Part shown: positions 24,945-34,093 of the stretch, in pieces
How positions within the stretch are numbered: position 1 is the first letter of the stretch
Layout of the letters: each line of letters begins with the position of its first letter
Notes under the pieces: model-generated
What the model was told of the DNA's origin: nothing
Databases searched by the model: none
What the model saw: only the letters and a program-made list of their open reading frames with translations
Translations under genes and position numbers: made by a program
NCBI RefSeq assembly: GCF_002278035.1
Contig: NZ_CP022603.1
Location: forward strand, 1,921,501 to 1,985,500
Length of the DNA: 64,000 bases
From: Ochrobactrum quorumnocens
Lineage (GTDB): Bacteria; Pseudomonadota; Alphaproteobacteria; Rhizobiales; Rhizobiaceae
Direction of reading: 5' to 3'

Positions 24945-27122
24945 ATGGCCGAAAAAATTGATCTGAAACCTTCTGCGCCCTGGTATCGGCTTAATGTGAC
25001 CGAGGAGGATTGGCGCGCTGCGAAAGCCGGTGATCTTTTGAAATGGTATAGCCAGATGAAGCTCATCCGGCGCTTTGAAGAAAAAATACTCGACTTTGAA
25101 AAAGCCGGACTGGTCCACGGACCTGCTCATGCCAGTATCGGACAGGAAGCCGCCGCAGTTGGTGCCATGTCAATGCTCGGTTCCGACGATCAGATAAATG
25201 GTACGCATCGTGCGCATCATCAGGTGCTCACAAAGCTGATAAACGCACAGGCACCATCCGATTTCGATATTCTTCAATCTGATTTTACCGACGACATGAA
25301 TGATGCCGTCTATCGTCTGATGGCGGAAATCATGGGGCTTAATCCCGGATATTGCGGTGGTCGTGGCGGCTCTATGCATATGCGTGACGCTGCATCAGGC
25401 ATTGCGGGAACGAGCGCGATTGTCGGCGGAAATATTCCGCATGCCGCCGGTTACGCACTTGCGGACAAGCTTCTTGGCAGGAAAGGTGTATCGGTCGCTT
25501 TCTTTGGCGATGGTGCTTCCCTGCAGGGGGCCACTTATGAAGCGATGAACATCGCCGCACTCTACAGTTTGCCTGTCATTTTCTACGTTGAGAACAATCT
25601 CTACGCTGTATCGACCCACATTCAAGACGCCACGCGCGAAACCCGTATTGCGTCGCGTGGTCCGATGCTCGGCTTTGCCGGCATTGAATGTGATGGAATG
25701 GATGTTGTTGCCGTTCATCAGGCGATGCGTGATGCCTGCCGGATCATCGAAGAAGAGGGCGGCCCTGTCGTTATCGAAGCGCAATGCTATCGCTATTTGC
25801 ATCAAAGCGGAAGCAAGGCAGGCAGTGATTTTGGTTATCGCACCGGCGAAGAAGAAGAAGAATGGAAGCGTCGGGACCCTATCGCGCAGGCAGAGCGACG
25901 ACTGAAGGAACTCGGCATTGCAGGCGATGCTGAATTTGCTCAGATCGACGAAAAGGTGAGCGCTGCGGTGCAGATTGCTGGCGGGCGTCTGACGGAGACT
26001 GCACCCGGCAGCAATGTTCTGCGTATTCCAGACGCCTTGTGGCCTTCGCCGCAGAGTGTCGATGAAGGCATCCTCGGTGACGGCAAAGAATTTGACGATG
26101 CTCGCTTTCGCGAAATTGAGGACTATTCTCCCAATGAGCTGGAGAAGATACGGTTTGCTGCTGCAGCGTCTGACGTCATTGGTCGGGCGATGCAAAAAGA
26201 TCCCACAATCATCGTGATGGGCGAGGATGTTCATCGCTTTGCCGGTGGTGTGAGTGGTTTTACCAAAAACGCGCTTGAACAGTTTCCCGGCAGAGTTCTG
26301 GCCATGCCGATTGCCGAAAATGGCTTTACGGGTGTTGCTTTGGGAGCGGCATTACGCGGGCTGCGGCCAGTCGTAGAAATCATGTTTGGTGACTTCTGTT
26401 TCGTTGCAGCAGATCAGATTGCAAACGGTATTTCGAAAGTCCGCCACATGTTCGGCGATGGGTTTCCCGTTCCGATTGTTTTGCGCGTTCGTGTGTCGCC
26501 GCATACAGGTTACGGTTCGCAGCATTCAGGCGATCCGTCGGCATTGTTTGCAATGTTTCCGGGATGGCGCGTCGTTTCACCAACCAATGCCTTTGACTAT
26601 GTCGGTCTGATGAACAGCGCGCTCCGGTCTAACGATCCTGTGGCAATTATCGAGCATGTCGAATTCTACCAGCGCGAGAGCTTGGTGCCCAAGGATGATC
26701 GCGATTATTGCATTCCGCTCGGGAAGGCGCGAGTTGTCAGGTCTGGTTCGGCATGTACCGTGCTCGCGACATCGGTGATGGTGCAGGCTTCGGTTAAAGT
26801 TGCCGACGAATCCGGTATTGATGCCGAGATTATCGATATGCGAAGCCTCGACATGACCGGCATCGACTGGGAGCTTATTGGTCAATCTATCGCGAAGACC
26901 AATCGTGTGGTGATTGCCGAGCAGGTCGCGAGCGGGTTGTCACTCGGACGGCATTGGGCCGCTGAAATCCAGCGGCGTTTCTTCAACGATCTTGACCACG
27001 AAATTCTTCATGTGACGGGCAGTCTGTCCTCGCCTGTAGTTTCACTGGTCTTGAATAAGGCGGCTCTAGGGTCGGCGGAAAAAGTTCGGGCGGCGCTTGA
27101 ACAAATCACGCGTACTGCCTGA
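24945..27122 (+). CDS. Fused alpha/beta E1 component of a ThDP-dependent 2-oxoacid or acetoin-type dehydrogenase
   Basis: This 725-aa protein joins E1-alpha (about 30-330) to E1-beta (about 395-725). The alpha part has the thiamine diphosphate motif, GDG at 188-190 and Asn-Asn at 217-218, exactly 26 residues apart. The beta part opens with IIVMGEDV and contains SPHTGYGSQHSGDPSALF, cited to its core, typical of E1-beta. Such enzymes decarboxylate a 2-oxoacid or cleave a vicinal diketone and pass the acyl group to lipoate. Most relatives are two separate genes, so the fusion is notable. The likely partner is the lipoyl protein at 28839-30143, and no dedicated E3 is present. Confidence 0.88.
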   Translation: MAEKIDLKPSAPWYRLNVTEEDWRAAKAGDLLKWYSQMKLIRRFEEKILDFEKAGLVHGPAHASIGQEAAAVGAMSMLGSDDQINGTHRAHHQVLTKLINAQAPSDFDILQSDFTDDMNDAVYRLMAEIMGLNPGYCGGRGGSMHMRDAASGIAGTSAIVGGNIPHAAGYALADKLLGRKGVSVAFFGDGASLQGATYEAMNIAALYSLPVIFYVENNLYAVSTHIQDATRETRIASRGPMLGFAGIECDGMDVVAVHQAMRDACRIIEEEGGPVVIEAQCYRYLHQSGSKAGSDFGYRTGEEEEEWKRRDPIAQAERRLKELGIAGDAEFAQIDEKVSAAVQIAGGRLTETAPGSNVLRIPDALWPSPQSVDEGILGDGKEFDDARFREIEDYSPNELEKIRFAAAASDVIGRAMQKDPTIIVMGEDVHRFAGGVSGFTKNALEQFPGRVLAMPIAENGFTGVALGAALRGLRPVVEIMFGDFCFVAADQIANGISKVRHMFGDGFPVPIVLRVRVSPHTGYGSQHSGDPSALFAMFPGWRVVSPTNAFDYVGLMNSALRSNDPVAIIEHVEFYQRESLVPKDDRDYCIPLGKARVVRSGSACTVLATSVMVQASVKVADESGIDAEIIDMRSLDMTGIDWELIGQSIAKTNRVVIAEQVASGLSLGRHWAAEIQRRFFNDLDHEILHVTGSLSSPVVSLVLNKAALGSAEKVRAALEQITRTA

Positions 27123-27158
27123 TGAATTGATCATAAAAAGAGAAAAACGAGGAACACA

Positions 27159-28775
27159 ATGAAAAATGGGAAAACAGGGCTCAACCGCCTTTTGACGATG
27201 AATTTCAAAAGCGTGATAATGGCTGCAACGCTGTTGACTGCCGTTCCGGCAGCCTATGCACAAAATGCGGATTCACTTGTTATCGCGCGTAACATGGACA
27301 TCAATTCACTCGATCCACACCGGACCTTCTGCGACACGTGCCAGATTTATGACTCTGCAGTCTATGAAGGTCTTCTGTCGCTGGACAAGGACAATAAGGT
27401 CATCCCAGTTCTCGCTGAAAGCTATACAGCAAATGGCGACCAGACTGAGTTTACCTTCAAGATCAATCCGAAAGCCGTATTCTCGGATGGTGCCAAAGTC
27501 GAAGCCAAGGACGTCAAGTGGTCTTGGGAACGTCTGAAGAATGTTAAGGGCAGCCCGTCGTTTCTTGCGGATACAATCGGCTCGATAGAAACGCCTGATG
27601 AAGCAACTGTGGTTGTAAAAACCAAGGCGCCGAACTCGGAATTCTTCAACGTGGTTGCTTCGCCCTATTTCGGTATCGTCAACAGTAAAGTAGCGACCGA
27701 AGAGGCGAAGGCTGTCAACGGTGTGGACGCTGCCGAAAAGGATAATGCCGAGGCATGGTTTCTCGCCAATTCGGCTGGCAGTGGTCCATTCGTTCTGGGC
27801 GCTTACGAACCCAATTCCGAACTGCGTCTGAAGCGCAATGACAAGTATTGGCGCGAGACTCCGAAGGTTGCGGAGGTCGTTATCCGTCAGGTGAAGGATG
27901 CGGTGGCGCAGGCGCAGATGCTTGAAAATGGCTCTGCCGATATTGCAATGCAGATTGACCCAGAAACCGCCAAAACCATTCGCAATCCGGACGTGAAGAT
28001 CGATTCCATTCACTCTTATAACTTTATCTACATTGCACTTTCGCCGGGGGCCAAATCGAACGAAGTACCGCTGACGCCCGAAGTGCGCGAGGCAATTTCC
28101 ACGGCCATTGATCGTGAAACTTTGCTCGATTTCATGCTGGGCGACAAAGGCCAGTTGATTGGCGCTGCTATTCCGATCGGCTTTCCCGGTGGCTCGGATC
28201 ACAAAATCCCTGAATATAATGTGGACAAAGCCAAGGAACTGCTGGCGAAAGCTGGGCATCCAGATGGCTTCAAACTTGAGGCAACCTATCCAAATCTGAA
28301 TGTTTATGGCGTTGATTTCACGCAGATGATGCAAAAGATCCAGCAAGATCTGTCGAAGGTGAATATCAAGGTTGAGCTGCAGCCTGTTTCCTTTGCAACA
28401 TGGCGTGAAAAGGTGAACGGAGATGGCACACCGTTGACGGTGGTCTATTATGCACCTGATTTCTACGGCACATCACAATATATCGATGCGTTTGGCCTGG
28501 CCAAGGGCAGTCTATGGGCCAAGCGAGCCGGTGAAGCGCGTGACCCGTCATTCGTAATTGGCGATATTCAGCAAGTCATGGCCGACGCTCTCAAAGCGCC
28601 CGCCGATCAGGCAGATAAGGTCTGGTTTCAGGCCGGTGAGAAAATGGCCGCCGCAAACGTCATCATTCCAATGCTGAGCCCGGATGTCATTCTAGCCTAC
28701 AACAACAAGGTGAACGGCGTTCGCTATTCTGCCTGCTGCAACTTGCCATTGGCTGAGATTTCACTCGCCAAATAA
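27159..28775 (+). CDS. Periplasmic solute-binding protein, dipeptide/oligopeptide family 5
   Basis: This 538-aa exported binding protein has a cleavable signal peptide ending AAYA at about residue 35. The family 5 features are MDINSLDPHRTFCD, the LAESYTANGD segment and REAISTAIDRETLLDFM. The mature start contains a CDTC pair that may form a disulfide. It should feed the DppBCDF-type genes at 31178-35115. It follows the E1 gene by 36 bp with a GAGGAA ribosome site and is closed by a strong terminator, so the binding protein is transcribed with the catabolic enzymes. Confidence 0.92.
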   Translation: MKNGKTGLNRLLTMNFKSVIMAATLLTAVPAAYAQNADSLVIARNMDINSLDPHRTFCDTCQIYDSAVYEGLLSLDKDNKVIPVLAESYTANGDQTEFTFKINPKAVFSDGAKVEAKDVKWSWERLKNVKGSPSFLADTIGSIETPDEATVVVKTKAPNSEFFNVVASPYFGIVNSKVATEEAKAVNGVDAAEKDNAEAWFLANSAGSGPFVLGAYEPNSELRLKRNDKYWRETPKVAEVVIRQVKDAVAQAQMLENGSADIAMQIDPETAKTIRNPDVKIDSIHSYNFIYIALSPGAKSNEVPLTPEVREAISTAIDRETLLDFMLGDKGQLIGAAIPIGFPGGSDHKIPEYNVDKAKELLAKAGHPDGFKLEATYPNLNVYGVDFTQMMQKIQQDLSKVNIKVELQPVSFATWREKVNGDGTPLTVVYYAPDFYGTSQYIDAFGLAKGSLWAKRAGEARDPSFVIGDIQQVMADALKAPADQADKVWFQAGEKMAAANVIIPMLSPDVILAYNNKVNGVRYSACCNLPLAEISLAK

Positions 28776-28790
28776 GTGGAAAAACTGGAA

Positions 28791-28821
28791 AGGCCGGAGA
28801 GTGATCTCCGGCCTTTTTTTC
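28791..28821. terminator. Rho-independent terminator after the binding-protein gene
   Basis: AGGCCGGAGA (28791-28800) pairs with TCTCCGGCCT (28805-28814) around a GTGA loop, followed by a run of seven or more T. It separates convergent genes. Confidence 0.92.
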
Positions 28822-28838
28822 TTTCACGGCGTATTCTA

Positions 28839-30143
28839 TCAGCAAACCGAATTTGTAAGTTCACTGAGGATGCGCAGTGACAGGCTACGCTTTTCAAGAT
28901 GAGGCATGTGCCCGCACGCTTCAAACGCATGAAGGGCCACATTGTCGGGAAGATTGCGACTATGTTTGAAAGGCAGGATTCTATCCTGTTTTCCAAAGAC
29001 CACGCGCACCGGTATCTCAAGTGCAGCGAGATCGTCGATGATCGAAATTGTCTGCGTTCCATCGGCAAAAAAGCGCTTTGCAAAAGCCGCCATCGCGTCG
29101 CTTAAGCGCTGATCCTGTCGTTGCTGAACAACTGCAGAGATGAATGTTTCTGAGATAACGTCCTTTGCGTGCACAAGCTCATGCAACCATGGCGTTACAC
29201 TCTCTTTCGATTTGGCTCGCACGAAGTTTTCGACAAATCCAACATTGATTTCAGGCCCCAGACCTCCGGGTGCAAACAGGCCCAGAGCACGGATATCGAT
29301 ATTGCCTCGGGCCGCCAGTCGCGCGCTGACTGCTGCACCGAAGGAATGCCCCACCATAATTATTTCTGTGAGATTGAGCTGCCTGATGGTGGCTTCCACG
29401 AGGCCGGCGACTGCATCAAGGTCTGCAACGGTTTCAAGCGGCGAGGCGCCATGTGAAGGCAGGTCTATAGCGAGCAAAGGCTGCTGCCATTGGCTTCCCG
29501 CGAAAAGTCCGCGCCAGTTGTTATGGTCGGACGCGAAGCCGTGCAGGAGCACCAGTGGTATGCCTTCACCCTTGCGCAACCAGACGGCGTTCAAGACGGT
29601 GTCCTTATGAGAAGCGCTTGATTTGCCGCTGATTTGCCGTGGCAGAACATTGCCAGTCTCTATTGCAGCGATGATATCTTTCTTTTGTATGCGCCCGCTC
29701 GGTCCACTGCCATTGATCTGTGAAAGATCAATCCCGGCATCGCCAGCGAGGCGTTTTGCAAGTGGTGTTGCGACCATTCTGCCGGTCAGTGTGGTGTTTG
29801 AACGGATATCCGATGCCGGGATCTCAGAAACCTCTTTCGTTTCAGGAGCTTGTTCGGCAGTGGTTTCCGCGGCGAGTTTTGATGGGGCGAAAGAAACTGC
29901 TTCGCCCTGCAAGAACAGGCTCGCGACACTTTGACCGACGTCGATCTCATCGGAGGTCGATGGTTTGAGAATTTTCAGCGTGCCATCGTGAGGGGCATCC
30001 ACTTCAACAACTGTTTTATCGTTATCGATTTCAAACAACAGCTGCCCCTGTCGTACCTCCTCACCGTCCTTTACGTGCCAACGTGAGATTGTGCCGGAAT
30101 TGGTTTCCAGACTGACTTTTGGATATAGAATATCGGTGGCCAT
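28839..30143 (-). CDS. AcoC-like protein: lipoyl domain, E1/E3-binding domain and alpha/beta hydrolase
   Basis: This 434-aa protein has a lipoyl domain (1-80) with the lipoylation lysine at residue 43 (EIDNDKTVVEV), a peripheral subunit-binding domain (123-158, VATPLAKRLAGDAGIDL) and an alpha/beta hydrolase (180-434) with GHSFGA placing the nucleophile at Ser267 and the histidine in EACGHMPHLEK. It lacks the HxxxDG acyltransferase domain of ordinary E2 proteins. This is the layout of AcoC from acetoin dehydrogenase systems, where the hydrolase domain replaces the acyltransferase. It should work with the fused E1 at 24945. It is read in the opposite direction, just after the IclR gene. Confidence 0.88.
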   Translation of the reverse strand: MATDILYPKVSLETNSGTISRWHVKDGEEVRQGQLLFEIDNDKTVVEVDAPHDGTLKILKPSTSDEIDVGQSVASLFLQGEAVSFAPSKLAAETTAEQAPETKEVSEIPASDIRSNTTLTGRMVATPLAKRLAGDAGIDLSQINGSGPSGRIQKKDIIAAIETGNVLPRQISGKSSASHKDTVLNAVWLRKGEGIPLVLLHGFASDHNNWRGLFAGSQWQQPLLAIDLPSHGASPLETVADLDAVAGLVEATIRQLNLTEIIMVGHSFGAAVSARLAARGNIDIRALGLFAPGGLGPEINVGFVENFVRAKSKESVTPWLHELVHAKDVISETFISAVVQQRQDQRLSDAMAAFAKRFFADGTQTISIIDDLAALEIPVRVVFGKQDRILPFKHSRNLPDNVALHAFEACGHMPHLEKRSLSLRILSELTNSVC

Positions 30144-30184
30144 GAGATTTCCTGCATCAATCTACTACGTCGCCGCTGGCGAGG

Positions 30185-31018
30185 TTAGGGTAAGGACGTA
30201 TGTGAAAACGTGTCTGTATTGCCGATCAATCGTTCCTGCAGTTCAACGGTAAGTTGTCTGAGTGCTGGTCCGATTTCGGCGTAACAAGCGCCGCGCGGTG
30301 CAATGTCGGTGATGCCGCCGCAAGTGATTGCGACGAGCTGGGTTCCGTCGGTTGGCCGGAAAGGGATTCCAACAGCATTGATATAGCTGTACCAGTCGCC
30401 GCATGAAGCCACGAAGCCATCTCTTGCGAAGTCCTCAAGTGCGTGGCTGGTCAGTCGACGGATTTTCTCGGCATGTTCCGGTTCGGCCGCAAGCATTTGC
30501 TCGAGAAGAATCTCGCGCTGGGCTTCTTCCATACCAACATAATAAGAAAGTCCCATAGCTGTGCGCCAGATCGGCAATCTTGAGCCGACATTGAGGCGTA
30601 GCGAGACGGGGTTTTCGGAGCGCGCATTGGCGATATAGACCATCTCGCGCTGCTCACGCAGGCCCATGGCCACGGCAACGCCCGTTTTTTCTGCAAGCTT
30701 TCGCATCAATGGCATGGCCATATAGACGACAGCGTTCGAGCTTAGTCCCGAATAACCCAGCGAGATGGTTGCTGGGCCAATGCTGTAGCGACCGAGATTG
30801 TCGTCATAATTGAGATAGCCGAGATTGACCAAGGTCAGCGTCAAACGCGAAATCGTGGCTTTCGGCAATCCTGTACGGTCAATAAGTTCCTGATTCCCAA
30901 GAGAAATATCATTGGGGGTGAAGCTGCGCAAAATCTCCAGTCCTCGAACGAGGGCACTGGAAACCTGAGCGCTGTCTTTATCGAGGTCCACTGAACTGGG
31001 CTTCGCTCTTTTCTTCAC
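30185..31018 (-). CDS. IclR-family transcriptional regulator
   Basis: This 277-aa protein has an N-terminal winged helix (LGNQELIDRTGLPKATISRL) and a C-terminal IclR effector domain with VSLRLNVGSRLPIWRTAMG, cited to its core, and LVAITCGGI. PcaR, PobR and other IclR members govern beta-ketoadipate and related pathways, often sensing pathway acids. It is divergent from the dipeptide-type permease genes and is followed 41 bp later by the AcoC-like gene on its own strand. A perfect 21-bp palindrome lies in its promoter, and near copies occur at 22574 and 10928, so it is the obvious candidate regulator of the whole region. Confidence 0.92.
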   Translation of the reverse strand: MKKRAKPSSVDLDKDSAQVSSALVRGLEILRSFTPNDISLGNQELIDRTGLPKATISRLTLTLVNLGYLNYDDNLGRYSIGPATISLGYSGLSSNAVVYMAMPLMRKLAEKTGVAVAMGLREQREMVYIANARSENPVSLRLNVGSRLPIWRTAMGLSYYVGMEEAQREILLEQMLAAEPEHAEKIRRLTSHALEDFARDGFVASCGDWYSYINAVGIPFRPTDGTQLVAITCGGITDIAPRGACYAEIGPALRQLTVELQERLIGNTDTFSHTSLP

Positions 31019-31071
31019 GTTGTCTCCTGGACGATGTTGACGATTTCAGTTTGCAGGAATGTCATTCCAGA

Positions 31072-31092
31072 AAATGAAATTTAATTTCATTT
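31072..31092. promoter_or_regulatory. Perfect palindrome upstream of iclR and the dpp-type operon
   Basis: TGAAATT-T-AATTTCA (31075-31089) flanked by AAA and TTT is self-complementary over 21 bases. It lies 54 bp before the IclR start and 86 bp before the permease start. Near-identical copies upstream of other catabolic genes support operator function. Confidence 0.65.
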
Positions 31093-31177
31093 ATATTGAC
31101 GGCGTCAAATTTGCTTGTCAATACTATGTGCAAGGACGCACAAAAACTGCGCCAGATTTCCAGAATGGGAACCGTGC

Positions 31178-32191
31178 ATGTCAAATTATCTCTTTAAGCG
31201 CCTAATTGCGATGCCATTTCTAATTCTGGGCATCGTCACTATGGCCTTTGCGCTCACGACAATAACCAAAGGCGATCCGCTCACATCGATTGTGGCGGAG
31301 CAGCAAATGAATAATCCCGAGGTTGTGGCCGCTGCAAAGGCAAAATGGGGACTCGATCGAAGCCTTCCCGAGCGCTACGTCATCTATCTGAAAAATCTTG
31401 TAACTGGCGATATGGGAACGTCGTTCGTCACTAAGCGACCTGTCAGCACGGATTTGATGGCGCGTTTACCCGCCACCATGGAACTGGTGTTGTCGGCGAT
31501 GGTTCTTGGTTCCGTCGTCGGAATACTGCTGGGAATTCTGGCAGCATATTATCGCGATAGCGCCATTGATCATGTGGCGCGCCTGTTTGCGCTGCTGGGT
31601 TCCTCTCTGCCAGTTTTCTGGTTGGGCCTCGCTGTTCTGTTTATTTTTTCGGTGAAGTTTGAGTTGCTTCCGGGGCCAGGTCGGCTTGATCCTCGTATGG
31701 CGCCACCCGTTGCTGTTACGGGCTTTATGACCATAGACAGTTTGCTTGCGGGAAATTTCGCAGCTTTCAAAAATGCACTCGCTCACCTCATTCTGCCGGC
31801 AACGGTGTTGGGCTGGACGGTTGCTGGCACGATCTCGCGTTTGGTGCGCGCCAATATGCTTGATGTGATCGGGCGAGAATTCATTCTCACTGCCCGCGCA
31901 AAAGGTGCGGGTGAATTCCGCGTCGTGTTCCGCCACGCTCTTCGCAATATTCTTGTGCCGGTCCTGACGGTCATCAGCTACTCGTTTGCTTATCTTATTA
32001 CGGGCGCTGTGTTGACCGAAACCATTTTTGCCTGGCCGGGCATGGGGTCCTATGCGGTTGAAGCTGCGCGTTCGCTAGACTTTCCTGCAATCATCGGCGT
32101 CACCATTGTTGGTGGTGTCATGTTCCTGGTGACGAACCTTTTGACTGACGTTGCCTATGTTCTCGCAAATCCGCGCGTTCGGTTGGGATAG
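31178..32191 (+). CDS. ABC transporter permease, DppB-type (cluster 1)
   Basis: This 337-aa inner-membrane permease has six membrane segments, starting with LIAMPFLILGIVTMAFALTT, cited here as the first helix. GDMGTSFVTKRPV and the EAA loop RAKGAGEFRVVFRHALRNIL are standard DppB/OppB features. The ATG at 31178 is preferred over an earlier in-frame start because the protein then begins MSNYLFKRL, the family N-terminus. It pairs with the next gene to import the solute held by the binding protein at 27159. Confidence 0.92.
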   Translation: MSNYLFKRLIAMPFLILGIVTMAFALTTITKGDPLTSIVAEQQMNNPEVVAAAKAKWGLDRSLPERYVIYLKNLVTGDMGTSFVTKRPVSTDLMARLPATMELVLSAMVLGSVVGILLGILAAYYRDSAIDHVARLFALLGSSLPVFWLGLAVLFIFSVKFELLPGPGRLDPRMAPPVAVTGFMTIDSLLAGNFAAFKNALAHLILPATVLGWTVAGTISRLVRANMLDVIGREFILTARAKGAGEFRVVFRHALRNILVPVLTVISYSFAYLITGAVLTETIFAWPGMGSYAVEAARSLDFPAIIGVTIVGGVMFLVTNLLTDVAYVLANPRVRLG

Positions 32192-32200
32192 GGGGAACAA

Positions 32201-33046
32201 ATGGTTGCAACTGTAAATACTGCACCGCGCCAAATCAAAATACCACGCTGGCTTACCCTGCCAGTTGCCATCGGCATCGTGGTTGTTGGCTTCTGGATCA
32301 TCGCGACATTTTTCGCCCCCTATATGACACCTTATGATCCGCTTGATATGGTCGGGCGTCGTCTGCAGGCACCGAGTTGGTCTCACTGGCTTGGTACGGA
32401 TGCCCTTGGACGCGATGTGCTGACGCGAACGCTCTATGGAGCGAAGCACTCTTTGCCTATTGCTCTTATTGTGGTGGCGAGCGCCGTGATTATCGGCGCT
32501 TTGGCGGGCGCAATCTCCGGCTACAAGGGCGGTTTCATCGGCTCTGCAATCATGCGTCTGGTCGATATAACATTGTCTTTTCCGCCGATGCTGCTCGCCA
32601 TGGCCGTTGCCGCTTCGCTCGGACCGGGTCTGGAGAATGCTGCCATCGCAATGGTTATTGTTTGGTGGCCTGTTTATGCGCGGTTGATGCGCGCTCAGGT
32701 GCTGGAAGTGCGTGAACGCGAGCATGTGGAAGCAGCCATTGCCTCCGGCGCAAGCAGCACACGTGTTCTCTTGAAGCATATTCTGCCGCTCTGCTGGACG
32801 CCGATATTGATCAGCGCGACGATGGATTTGGGACAGGTCATTCTGCTTGCCGCTTCGCTCAGCTTTATCGGACTTGGTGCAACGCCGCCGACCCCGGAAT
32901 GGGGCTCGATGATCGCGGAAGGTGCGGTCTATTTCTACAATTGGTGGATCGCCATGGGGCCGGGTATTGCCATTCTGACGATCGTTCTGGGGTTCAATTT
33001 CATCGGCGATGGTCTTCGCGACTATTTCGACCCGCGTTCGAAGTGA
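32201..33046 (+). CDS. ABC transporter permease, DppC-type (cluster 1)
   Basis: This 281-aa second permease has a single N-terminal helix followed by the family segment WLGTDALGRDVLTR and five more helices. The EAA loop is AIASGASSTRVLLKHILP. SFIGLGATPPTPEWGSMI is a DppC hallmark. It starts 9 bp after the DppB-type stop and ends 12 bp before the first ATPase gene, so the whole importer is one operon. Confidence 0.93.
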   Translation: MVATVNTAPRQIKIPRWLTLPVAIGIVVVGFWIIATFFAPYMTPYDPLDMVGRRLQAPSWSHWLGTDALGRDVLTRTLYGAKHSLPIALIVVASAVIIGALAGAISGYKGGFIGSAIMRLVDITLSFPPMLLAMAVAASLGPGLENAAIAMVIVWWPVYARLMRAQVLEVREREHVEAAIASGASSTRVLLKHILPLCWTPILISATMDLGQVILLAASLSFIGLGATPPTPEWGSMIAEGAVYFYNWWIAMGPGIAILTIVLGFNFIGDGLRDYFDPRSK

Positions 33047-33058
33047 TTGGAGAACAAG

Positions 33059-34093
33059 ATGACAAATCCAAATGAGAACGCCAGTCTGTTTCGAATTGAG
33101 AACTTGCGCGTCGGTTTTGGCCGCGATGGCATGGTGCTCGATGCCGTCCGAGGTATTAATCTGGAACTGAACCGCCGCGAGGTTTTGGGAATTGTTGGCG
33201 AATCCGGTTCCGGAAAATCCATCGGGATGCTGGCTTCCATCGGGCTAAATCCACCAAACTCAAAAGTCACAGGTTCGGTCACTTTTCTTGGTGAGGAGCT
33301 TGTCGGTAAATCACGCCGCGAAATGCGCAGTTTGCGCGGTTCAAAAATCGCCATGATTTTTCAGGACCCGCTTTCGTCGCTTAATCCGGTGATGAAGATC
33401 GGCGATCAGCTGATTGAAGCTTTGCAACTTCATCAAAGAAAACTGAGCCGCAAGGCTGCAATGGCACGGGCTATCGAGTTGCTGGAACTTGTTTCCATCC
33501 CGCAACCGGATCAGCGGGTAAAGCAGTATCCGCATGAGTTTTCGGGTGGGATGCGGCAGCGTGTCATGATTGCTATGGCAGTTGCAAACGACCCCGAACT
33601 GCTGATCGCTGACGAGCCGACCACCGCGCTCGACGTGACTGTTCAGGCGCAGATCATGGCAGTTTTGCGCGAGTTGCAAAACAAGCTGGGTCTGGGACTA
33701 ATTCTCATCACTCACGATCTGGGTGTGCTCGCTGGTCACGCTGACCGCGTGGCGGTAGTCTATGCAGGCGAAGTGGTTGAAGAGGCGGATGTTTTTGAGC
33801 TTTTCGATAATCCTCGCCATCCTTATACGCGCGGTTTGATTGCTTCGATCCCTACGCTGAGCGACAGCGGCGGCAAGCTTTATTCCATTGAAGGTGCACC
33901 ACCAGTTCTGGGTGCGTTTCCAACCGGCTGCGCATTTCATCCGCGTTGCGCCCACGCACAGGAAATTTGCAAAACAACACCACCCGCATACCAGCATTTC
34001 GGGCGCCATATATCGGCCTGCCACTTTGCTGACAGCCTGCCTGCATACCAACGCAAGGCCGATATGCCGGTCACGAAAGAGGCCGTACTATGA
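33059..34093 (+). CDS. ABC transporter ATPase, DppD-type (cluster 1)
   Basis: This 344-aa ATPase has Walker A GESGSGKS, signature FSGGMRQRV and Walker [13 protein letters not shown]. The C-terminal cysteine-containing oligopeptide/dipeptide extension, [17 protein letters not shown], may hold an iron-sulfur cluster as in recent Dpp structures. The start at 33059 follows TTGGAG. An in-frame TTG at 33047 is less likely. Its last codons overlap the next gene as ATGA. Confidence 0.93.
   Translation: MTNPNENASLFRIENLRVGFGRDGMVLDAVRGINLELNRREVLGIVGESGSGKSIGMLASIGLNPPNSKVTGSVTFLGEELVGKSRREMRSLRGSKIAMIFQDPLSSLNPVMKIGDQLIEALQLHQRKLSRKAAMARAIELLELVSIPQPDQRVKQYPHEFSGGMRQRVMIAMAVANDPELLIADEPTTALDVTVQAQIMAVLRELQNKLGLGLILITHDLGVLAGHADRVAVVYAGEVVEEADVFELFDNPRHPYTRGLIASIPTLSDSGGKLYSIEGAPPVLGAFPTGCAFHPRCAHAQEICKTTPPAYQHFGRHISACHFADSLPAYQRKADMPVTKEAVL

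Noticed and set aside
24945..30143. A standard acetoin (acoXABC) operon
   Set aside because: There is no AcoX or AcoR, E1 is fused, and the partner is on the opposite strand amid beta-oxidation genes, so a different substrate is more likely.
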